Shown in pieces: positions 55,212 through 64,000 of a stretch of 64,000 nucleotides of DNA; the first letter of the stretch is position 1, and every line of letters begins with the position of its first letter. The notes beneath the pieces are model-generated. The model searched no databases. It saw only the letters and a list, made by a program, of their open reading frames with translations, and was not told the DNA's origin. This DNA is from Ziziphus jujuba (Eukaryota; Streptophyta; Magnoliopsida; Rosales; Rhamnaceae): the NCBI RefSeq assembly GCF_031755915.1, contig NC_083382.1, positions 16,646,501-16,710,500 on the forward strand. Direction: 5' to 3'. The translations under genes were made by a program, and so were the position numbers.

Positions 55212-58090
55212 TGTCAGGACCCGTCAGAATTTCTCTCCGGAACCCTAGACAAGCCCTGATCCCAAGGGAATACCACCGAACCTTCCAATGGAAAATCCGA
55301 CAGCACCTCCTCTAAGGGTAGGACTAACCAAAAATTCCTGCACTAAAAACATACTTCTATAAACATCCCCTTATTCCTCCCACGATACTACAGGTTGATT
55401 CCACAAATTTCAGCACTTTAAAATAAACAACAGTAATCCAGTGCATAATAAATACATAAGTGTCTCATACAGTATACTGAGTTTCATGAAGTACTACTAA
55501 GTATAGAATACAATAAGAGTGAAAGAAGTATTACAACTGCAATAAAAGAAGAACAGGGTACTTCACGAACTAAGACAGCGATGAAGATCAAGTCCGCTCC
55601 GGATGGACACCGACAACCTGGTACCTAGAGGAACGGAATTTAAAAATATGAGATGCTAATCATCTCAGTGAGTGACCCTATCTACTATACAATTATAATA
55701 CCACGGTAGTAAAGTAGATAAATAATAATTAATTGGAAATAATAATTTTTCTCAAGACCCTTACAATTCTCTCGGTTGGAAAAGTTCTCCTTTTAAAACC
55801 TTTTCACAAAACCCTTTGTTCGTATTCCCTGAAAACCAAGACATCAATTAATTCACTAAATATCAAATAAAATATAATAAGTCAAGCATCCAAAAATTAT
55901 AATTTAAAGGAAATTAATTTATTGAATAATTAAGTAAGGAGAAAATTAAACCAATTTAAAATCCTCAATCAAATAAATACCAGAAATAGTAATAATTATA
56001 TTTTTAATTCCAATACAATTTCAAAATATTTGTTTTAAAATCCCAGTTCTGAAAATCACTTGATGCACCCACTATATACCAGTGGCGCCAACAGTACCCA
56101 GCGTCCCAAGGTACCGCCAGACAGGAGGTTATAGAGAGAAACCGGCATACGGTTGCGTGGCGTCCCACCGCGCCGCTGCTAACTGGTGTCCCGGCCATGG
56201 AGGGGCGGCCTACCCTCATCCGATGGCAACCACAGGACAACCCCATAAAATCACCTGCGAGCTACTCACACCCACCCGCGCGCTAATCACATCCGTGTGC
56301 ACACTAACCATATCACATATAAATAGAACACCAGTACGTGTACGGTGCATCTAAAAATCATAAATCAATACATTTCAAAATTTCAAATTTTCCATAAATA
56401 TACCGGGTTTATTCCATCCAATTAAACCAGTAAATTCTCCTCAAATTCTTTATAATCAACGTCATAAATTCCATGATTTTCAAATCCACCAACTCCCAAA
56501 TCCACCAATTTAAATATTCCAATTTTTTCCAATAGCATAAATAATTCTTGAAATATAATAAATTAAATCACATAATATTCCATGGTCATACTTTATAAAA
56601 ATTGAAGTCACCAACATAAACAAATTTTTTCCTTGAAATATTTGAAAATCAAATCATGCCCACAATAATGTTAAAACCACAAGAATTTCATAAATAATTG
56701 AATTCCACAATTCTCAATACCATAAAATAATTTTCACTTGGCATAAATTTATATAATGCATATTTTCTTTAATCAAAATAAATTCACCAATAATTCCATA
56801 ATAAATCAATTAAATATTTGGCACATAGAATTTAAATTCCAAATATTCAAATCACACATAATATTCACCAATTTAATTCCCGAAATTAATTTGAAGGTGG
56901 TCACTCACCTGGAGCACGCAATTAAACCACGATCAACTATGGGATCAATTCTACGACTCACCCGTACTCTTAGAACACAATTCACACACAGTCAAATAAA
57001 TTAATATTTTATTCGGGTAAATAATACCCCGTACCCGGGGGGTCAAACACAAACGTTATCCAAAATAGTCGAATAATATACCGAATCGAAGCTTGAGCGA
57101 CGAGAATTACAAATCCGGTCTCCATCGACCCCAATTCCGCCGGAGGTGGCCGGAATTTGGCTGGAAAGCTTCGGTTGGTTTTGATTCCTTCGCATCTCAC
57201 AAACCACTTCGAATTTTGGAAATTGGAGGCCATATTTGGACTCAGAGGACCCAAAATAGGGGAGAGGGGAGGCAATTTGGACTGGACTGGCCTGAAACGG
57301 CGAGAATCGCCGAAAAAATTTCAACCCACCGCCGCGACTTCACCGGCCCGATCTGGGCGCGTCGCCGGCCGGCCGGTCGCCAAATTTGGCTGGTGAGCTC
57401 GCCGGCGTGTGGTTTACGTCTATGGCCGGCGCGTGTAGCTTATGGGTGGCCGGAATTTGAAAAATACGGTGAGGCCGAGAGGGAGAAAGGAAAGGAAAGG
57501 AAGAAGAAAAGAAAGAAGAAGAAGAAGAGGAAGAAGAACAGCCCCCGTGGCCTTTTTCTCTTAACGTGGGGAGAAGAAAAGAAAAAGAAAAAGAAAAAGA
57601 AAAAGAAAAAGGAAAATAAAAAGAAATAAATTAAAATTAATTAAATAATATTAATAATAATATTATTATTTAAAATAATAATAAAATAAATTAAAATTAA
57701 TTAAATAATATTAATAATAATATTATTATTTAAAATAATAACAAAATAATATGATATTACACATGGTTGACATGTGGCTTCTCAACATGGTGACACATGG
57801 TCACCTTTATTAAGTCACACGTGGCACATCTTTACACGTTCAAAAATAATATTAAAATAATACAGTATTTGAAAAACTCTACAGGTCTATAACTTTCAAA
57901 CCGTAGCTCCGTTTTCAATGTGCTACTAGTCTACGAACTCGTGCCAACGTGTACTTCGTAACAGTACCTCAGTCAACCTAGAATTCCAACCGAGTCAAAA
58001 AGTCAACTTTTGACCCCTTCGGTCAATGGTCAATAGTTAACCTCGGTCAACGTGCAAAAATTCCGACATGGTTCGGGACGGGGTGTTACA
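55212..58090 (-). mobile_element. Solo Del/Tekay-like Ty3/gypsy LTR, minus orientation, with target-site duplication
   Basis: On the minus strand it starts TGTAACACCCCGTCCCG, a start typical of plant Del/Tekay LTRs, and ends GGTCCTGACA; length 2879 bp. The 5-bp sequence TCCTA flanks it on both sides (55207-55211 and 58091-58095), a perfect target-site duplication. A GC-rich block (about 57090-57470) and purine-rich tracts lie near the LTR 5' end. The 178-codon plus ORF at 57093-57629 is read through this LTR and is not a gene. Confidence 0.88.
57622..57742. repeat. 60-bp AT-rich tandem duplication inside the solo LTR
   Basis: The segment 'aaataaattaaaattaatta' ... 'tattattatttaaaataata' occurs twice with an offset of exactly 60 bases. 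Each unit contains the self-complementary string 'aataatattaataataatattatt'. The copies are nearly identical, so the duplication is recent relative to the LTR's other changes. Confidence 0.85.
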
Positions 58091-58095
58091 TCCTA

Positions 58096-59379
58096 AGTAC
58101 AATCAGGCCTTGGTGATATTCCCTTTTTTTTTGGGACCAAAAAAAAAAAAAAAAAGACAAAATAAATTATGTTTAAAGGAAGTTTAAAAATTTTAATGCA
58201 AAAGTTCAAAAAATGATTTAGGAACTGAAGCGTAAAATCAAAAAAAAAGAAAAAAAAAGAAAAAAGAAAAAAATGGAGATATTGAATGAAAACAACTTTA
58301 TGTAGCTGATTAAACAAACGATATAACATCACCATATTGGCAAAATGTCATTTCTTTTATAAGCATTTATCAGATAAAGGAAATTAACTTGACAATATTG
58401 GCAAAATGTCATTTCTGGAATAAAAATAATCCTAGCTAATTCCACGAATTGAAGAAAAAAAAATTGATTGTCTATTCTCAATTAAGCCACGCTTTGGTAC
58501 CAAATACTAAATAGAGTCGTAAAGGTTCTTAATAATACATATTTAACACAAAATATGAAGAGAGATTAATAAAATTGTTCATTTTGTAGTTAGGCATTCG
58601 TTAGAGTGTTATGATATGGTTAGAGCATGAGCCTTTTATTGACTTGTCAAAAAGCTACTATTTTTTTTTGAAAAAGTCTTGAGTTTGAATTTCACATTTT
58701 TTATATCCAAAAAAAAGAAGAAAAAACTTGGGAATGATGTAATAATCTCAGTATCTCTTAACGAATATATATATATATATATCTATATATATAAACATCA
58801 AGCACATAATGCACACATAATGCAAAAATAATTATTATAAAAATGATTTGGAATAGTATACATTTTATTTACAGACTATTGCTATTTCTCATCACTTGCA
58901 ATCTGCCATTGCCAATGAGACAGTTAAATTGTCATGTCAATATTTAAAAGCTCATTGTTCACCGTAACCATTTATGAAAAATTGTAATTTTTCAAATTTA
59001 TAAGGATGATTAATCAATTGGAAGTTGCAAACATAATGCCTGAATGATTTTGACGTGATAAAAAGAAAGTTTTATGATTATTGCTTGACAACATGGATCA
59101 TTTATGACTCATGGGCCATTATGCATATCCATAAGCCAATGACCGCCCAATTCCATAGCCGAAAAAAACAAAAAACATAAAACAACAGCTATTAGCACTC
59201 TCAAGTCTTAACCAAACACTTTGGCACCTAAGCCTCTTATACTACTTCGCCATTTATAACCAACCTAAAAATATTTTCAATAACTAATTCAATTAACAGC
59301 AAATCTGTATGCATAGAAATACAACTATTTTCTTTTATCCAGACATACAATCCTTTTTTATTCTCTTCACACTTCCAAT
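58096..59379. other. AT-rich intergenic stretch, no gene seen
   Basis: There are A-rich and T-rich runs and a (TA)n tract near 58767. The phrase 'atattggcaaaatgtcatttct' occurs twice (58335-58356 and 58396-58417), about 60 bp apart. No coding relic was recognised. Confidence 0.5.
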
Positions 59380-59735
59380 ATCTGAAGCTAAACATTTCAA
59401 AGTGGTTCGCCATCTAAGATACACAATTTCGGCTTACACTTTTTCCTCATGGAAATTTCTATAAAAATGATATTTAGTTGTTGGGTTAACTTGGAATTAA
59501 TGGCAACATAACAGGACTGGCTACTGTATTGTTGCTCTACAACTTGTTTTAAATATTTATTTTCCTCGCTTTCATCGCTGTTTAAGAAAAAAAAGGCAAG
59601 ACTGGAAGTCTTTATTTATTTATTTATTTTTGGGTCAGTGACAAGATTGGGTGTCGGGAACATGGAAAATCAGAACGAAGGCTCAATATCCCCTTTTTTA
59701 TTTTTTTATTTTTTTATTTATCTTTTAAAATATAC
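59380..59735 (+). repeat. Direct repeat, left copy
   Basis: Homologous to 60585-60905 in the same orientation. Shared landmarks are 'agtggttcgccatctaaga', 'tttcctcatggaaatttct', 'caagactggaagtctttatt' and 'gggaacatggaaaatcagaa'. No ORF. It may be a remnant of an LTR-like or non-autonomous element. Confidence 0.68.
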
Positions 59736-60584
59736 AAAAATAAAAAATTATAATAATAACATAACCTGCCCAACAAATGTCTTATATCAAACAATGGAAC
59801 ATATCGTCTAAAATATACAAAAAATAATAATAATAATAATAATAACATATCCTAGTCCTCCATTCAAATCAGATCAACTAGATCCAATTACATGATCAAA
59901 GAACTATTCAAAGAAGTTTCAGTTAATTTCTTTAATAATAGTCAATGGATTACAATAAATCTATACATGATTGGATTAATATTAAGATGACCTATAATTC
60001 AATACATATTTATTGCATGTTATACATTTATATAATCAAATCACGAAGAGTGTTTATTACAGTGTTTTTTGTATTGAAGTCTCGTGCATTAGTCATAAGG
60101 TATAACAAAGCAATACCAATGGAAAACAATGGTCAATGCATTTGTAGTCATGGATGCGATCATTAGCACTCAATTAGCACCATTAGCACCAAAAAGTGCA
60201 GGTCACTGGAGAGAATCATGCATTGATGTAAATACATGGAAGCTGATGTGATTTTCTCATAAAAATGATCATCCTGCATAATTCAGGGAAAATTGATATA
60301 TATAGATATTCGTTTTACATTACCAGCATTACCCTTCTTTCAATTGTGCAACCTGAACATAATCAAGTGAGTATTGGTCCAAATAACCCCATTGCTTCTG
60401 GACATGGTCTTAATTAATCAAGAACTTATTACATATAAATATTTTAGGAACTGAACAGCTATAGATTAAAATCAATGAATTCAAATATGTATATATCATA
60501 TACATCCAGTCTCATAAAGTCCAAACAATTAGATTTCTTCCACTTTGTTTAATTGGGTTTGATCAAGTTTAAAATTATATCTAA
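59736..60584. other. Spacer between the direct repeats
   Basis: AT-rich, with an aat run near 59825-59850. A 73-codon ORF (59945-60166) shows no recognisable domain. If the flanking repeats are ends of one element, this would be its interior. Confidence 0.4.
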
Positions 60585-60905
60585 AGCCTAAATGTTCACA
60601 GTGGTTCATTATTTAAGACGCAAAATTTCCACTTACAGTTTCTCCTCATAAAAATTTCTAGAAAAATGACCTTAATTTATTGCATTAGGAACTAATAACA
60701 GCAACCTTAACCTAGAACTTGTTTTCAATATTTATTGACTTTGCTTTTATTTATGTTTTGGAAAAAGGCAACATTGGAAGTCTTTATTTTTTTAATTTGT
60801 TTATTTGTTGGTTCAATTGCAAGATTGGAAGTCTCGAACATGGAAAATCAAAATAAATGTTTGGTATCCCCTTTTTCCTTTCAATATATTTTCTAAAATA
60901 TCTAT
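60585..60905 (+). repeat. Direct repeat, right copy
   Basis: Landmarks matching 59380-59735 are 'agtggttcattatttaaga', 'tctcctcataaaaatttct', 'caacattggaagtctttatt' and 'cgaacatggaaaatcaaaat'. It ends about 50 bp before the gypsy LTR that starts near 60953. Confidence 0.68.
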
Positions 60906-60952
60906 ATAATATATAAAAGTAGAAGATTATATGCCATGTGTCATCGTATTGT

Positions 60953-63473
60953 TGTGACCATCCATCTCGAAAAATGTCCAAAATTTTGAAATTTTGACAA
61001 AGTTTGACCAATTGGACAATTTGGAGACCACAAGTTTGACTTTTTGTATGATCAATATTTTAGTTTGACCGATATACCATTGCGTAGGGAATGTCGATAC
61101 TAGTTTACAAACTGGTGGCATACCAAATTCTGAATTACAGATAAAAAATTATGGTTCTATAAAGTTTAAAATATTAGGTATATCAGTGTTCAAACCAGTC
61201 CCAAATTTTTGCCTGTTAGTGACCCAAGCGTCTATGCAAATGTTGGAAAGCATGCCTAGCAGGGAACCAATTTCAAAATATCAATTTTATCCCTCAAACC
61301 AGAGAAACCTCTTTCCATACCTACGAATTTGAACCTGGTCGGCCAATGGTGACATTTTTGGACTGAGGTGAGCACACCACTGTATTCCTTATCTCTTAAG
61401 CTTCTCATTGATAAAAAAGTTTACAAATTTTGGATATCGTTTGATAATCTTTCCATTTCTGGATCAATTGGATAAATACCAAGTAAATTTGGACTGTGTT
61501 TGGATAAAATTAGTCAAATTTGTTAAAATTGAGGTTAGATTAGTGTACTCAATTATTAACAGGATCCATTAGAAGGTTCAATTTTGAAAGATTGGCCTTC
61601 GGATGGAAAGCCCTAATTTTGGGTGCCGTGTCCTAAGGATATGCAATATAATTGGACCGTTTGGTGTCCGATTTATGTAATTTTATAGTTGTACAAATCA
61701 TTTTAAGACATTTGGTATGCACCAATGTTTTGGTTTAATTATCGGAGCCTGAAAAATATTTTATTATATTATAGGCACTCGTGTTAAGCCTAGAGATAAT
61801 CCTGCAGGGAAGCAGGAGTGAACATCTGCAGTGCAGTGAGTGATTATATATTTTTAAAATGTTTTGGGCATGCTACTATAATATATATGTGATTCAAATA
61901 TTTTATGTATATACCATTTGATTGAAATGTTTATTTTATGCATATATGAATATATGCTTTTACATATATGCTTATAATTTTATGTGACTTTTTAAATGGC
62001 TTTTGATTCTATTAAGTTCATAATGGACTTTTGGATTATTTTATTTAAATATCTTAGTACTTGAATTGAGGTTTTTAATAATTTTAGAAAAAAAAATTAA
62101 TTTTGAGAAAGCAAATTGGAAATCATATGTTTTTAACATGTTTAAGTATTTTATGATTTTATATGCTTAAAAATAGTTTGTGGTGATATATATTTCGCTG
62201 TGGTATTTATAGTTTTGACATGAAATGATGATTTGGAATTTTCGAAATATTTAAACAAATGATTGAATTTGAATATTAAATTATGTTTTATGATACAATA
62301 TTGTTTGGAAAGATATGTTCTTGTAAAGATTGTTTTATGGATATTGCATTGTTTACTTTTAATTGTTGTACCATATGGTACTAGTGTTTCGGATTAATAT
62401 TATATCATAGTGCCCTGATTTTGCCACGACGCCTATAGTATACTAAAGGCCATGAGGTTGGTATTATCCCACAAGTTCATTATTGCCACAATACATTTAG
62501 TACATTAAGGGTCGTGAGGTTGGGTTCATCCCTCAGGTTTATAGTCCCACATCGTTTGAGGATGCTAAGGGTTGTGAGGTGGGTTTATCCCATAGATTTT
62601 ATTTCTTTTACAGTCCCATGGTGTTCCAGGGATGCAAAGCACCATTTGGTAGTGCTGGGTACATCGTAGGGTACATTTTTATGTTTCTTGTCTATGTTAT
62701 TGGTTGATATTTATGGTTTTTACTAGACTTTCATAATTATTTTGTGAAATTGTATTTATATAATTTTGTGCTCAATATTTATATCACAATTAAGACAATT
62801 TATAATATTTTAACTAAGATTGGCTTTATATTATTTGTGCATCGGCTCTATGATATTGATTTAGGATATAAGTTTGGGTTTTGCAAAATGATTTTAAAAG
62901 GGAAACTTTTCAAAAAAGTGGAACGAGAGATCTTAGGAGAAAGTTTTATGGAAATAAAATATTACTTTCCTATTATATTATGTCATTCACTGAGATATTT
63001 TTATCTCACATTTTATTTGTTTTTAAATTAGTTCCCTTAGATCCAAGCAGTTAGCTAGCAGTTTACCTCGTACATTGCTTGTTATTTCATATTTCCCACA
63101 ACAGCAATAGTATTTATCATTTTCTATCTATCTTTATCATTCTAGACTTATTTGTATCAGTTCTATTTTTAAATTTTTACAAATACTTTTAGAATGCTCT
63201 GATATAGATATTGAACACAGTATTGACCATATTATATATGTGTAGTTATGGCCTTTAGTATGATGGATTGTAGTTGTGGACCATAGTTGTTAATTTGTAT
63301 GTTATTGTGGTTTTATCTTTATATTGAGATATTATTATTTGATATTGCACATTTTCATTTTTCCACATTTTAGGTGGGGTTCCATTGGATATTATTTAAG
63401 GATTGTCCATTGGGACTTCACTAAGTGGGTCTATTCGGGAGAACCTGAGAGGGTTCCCGGGCAGGTCCTATCA
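60953..63473 (+). mobile_element. Ty3/gypsy 5' LTR (family G2)
   Basis: It starts TGTGACCATCC and ends GGTCCTATCA, about 2521 bp, followed three bases later by a primer site. Stretches such as 'ggactgaggtgagcacacca' (about 61359) align with the solo LTR at 33640-36026. The end is firm; the start is the first TGTGA in the right place and less certain. The 95-codon ORF at 62744-63031 lies inside the LTR and is not a gene. Confidence 0.7.
62421..62605. repeat. Three ~62-bp tandem units within the LTR
   Basis: The units begin 'ttgccacgacgcctatagta', 'ttgccacaatacatttagta' and 'tcccacatcgtttgaggatg'. Each contains 'ctaaaggccatgaggttgg'-like and 'tcatccc'-like blocks. A weaker fourth unit follows to about 62670. 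Confidence 0.7.
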
Positions 63474-63476
63474 ACT

Positions 63477-63488
63477 TAGTATCAAAGC
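63477..63488 (+). other. Primer binding site (degraded initiator tRNA-Met type)
   Basis: tagtatcaaagc differs from TGGTATCAGAGC at two positions and lies three bases after the LTR end. Confidence 0.7.
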
Positions 63489-63616
63489 TCTTGGTTCTAA
63501 ATTCTCTTAAGGTTGTGCATTGCTGTACAACTCATCCTGTGTTTTGCCTTTAATACCTACCTTTTGTTGGTGTTAATTATATTTTGACTGATTCTTTCAT
63601 ATAGCACTTTTTCTTG

Positions 63617-64000
63617 ATGTCGCGAAGAGGTAGATGTAGTTGCCAGAAGCTACAGCTGGAAGTACAGATGCATCCACTTATGAAAAGGATCTTGTCAAAT
63701 GCCTGGCTTAATCACTCGAGAGGAGTGAGTTTATTAGGTATTGCAGATTTAAAGTAGTGGAATTTTGTAGCTTCATAGACTTTATTACAACATTATCTTG
63801 GCTAGCTAACATAGAAAAAATCATATTTTAAGGGTATGCAGTGTCCGAACAAGGATAGAATTAAGATTTCTAGCTTCATGCTAAATGGAAAAGCAAGAAA
63901 GTGGTGGATGTATGAGAGGACCAAAAGACATCACATTTTGGTACAGGTCAAGACTGCATTTCACATCGACTTCTTCCCTCCAACCTTTGTTGATACTAAG
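63617..64000 (+). pseudogene. Ty3/gypsy gag, 5' part, continues past the right edge
   Basis: It begins MSRRGRCSC after the primer site and leader. After a frame change comes 'VVEFCSFIDFITTLSWLANI', the EF.G..DP..A..WL..IEKIF helix of retrotransposon gag (PF03732 type). Then follow 'KDRIKISSFMLNGKARKWW' and RTKRHH...V.TAF, ending in FFPPTFVD. Gag forms the virus-like particle that packages element RNA. At least two frameshifts or stops in 380 bases (for example near 63756-63760) mark it as defective. It belongs with the LTR at 60953-63473. Confidence 0.78.

Noticed and set aside
57093..57629. 178-codon plus-strand ORF, the longest plus-strand ORF in the window
   Set aside because: It lies wholly inside the solo LTR with a perfect target-site duplication. 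The Lys-rich end is a purine tract, no domain is seen, and the GC-rich sequence makes chance ORFs long.
62744..63031. 95-codon plus ORF
   Set aside because: It is inside the gypsy LTR at 60953-63473, with no domain.
1..64000. CRISPR arrays, bacterial operons, riboswitches, tRNA genes or intact rRNA genes
   Set aside because: None seen. Regular short repeats are minisatellites or microsatellites in plant DNA, and the only rRNA-like piece is the partial 5S segment.

Overview
This window reads as plant nuclear DNA, most likely from a dicot. The evidence is split genes with GT-AG introns, Ty1/copia and Ty3/gypsy LTR retrotransposons primed by initiator tRNA-Met, a Mutator-like transposase relic, solo LTRs, very AT-rich spacers with (TA)n tracts, and three members of the plant-specific TRICHOME BIREFRINGENCE-LIKE (TBL, PMR5/GDSL-like) family. 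No bacterial, organellar or viral genes were seen. The species cannot be named from the sequence alone.

Left third (1-24.9 kb): a nest of broken transposons. A copia gag relic runs off the left edge. A Mutator-like transposase C-terminus (about 2715-3012) is cut by a Ty3/gypsy tail. A copia pol fragment (3432-5602) is flanked by two inverted copies of that gypsy tail. The rest is one gypsy family with LTRs of about 670-705 bp, present as several rearranged copies in both orientations. These carry gag and protease but no reverse transcriptase; at least two copies share one internal deletion joining the protease-side linker to the integrase end. All three scorable gag copies have a stop codon at the same place in the zinc knuckle. 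At 24.93-25.00 kb a 5S rRNA-like segment sits exactly between the last gypsy fragment and a broken TBL gene.

Middle (25-54.6 kb): a tandem array of TBL genes, all on the minus strand with the same five-exon plan. The first (25.0-26.04 kb) is a pseudogene keeping only exons 1-2. The second (36836-42648, 353 residues) and third (46636-54590, 363 residues) are complete and have the GDS and DCxHW motifs of Golgi polysaccharide O-acetyltransferases. Between genes two and three lies a relic of an unrelated gene, a WAV2/Bem46-like alpha/beta hydrolase (about 44.59-45.29 kb). It retains splice sites, so it is not a processed copy. The spacers and introns hold a copia RT/RNase H relic, a solo gypsy LTR (33640-36026), short inverted-repeat elements, and a T24G20 homopolymer run.

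Right (55-64 kb): a solo Del/Tekay-like LTR with perfect 5-bp target-site duplications (55212-58090, minus strand), AT-rich spacer with a diverged direct repeat pair, then a gypsy element in plus orientation (LTR 60953-63473, primer site, start of gag) that leaves the window.

The only genes that look functional are the two intact TBL genes, which would act in cell-wall polysaccharide acetylation. I did not find convincing evidence for a wholly new biological system. The most unusual items are the defective gypsy family with shared defects, the symmetrical gypsy-copia-gypsy composite, the 5S-like junction piece and the WAV2-like relic.
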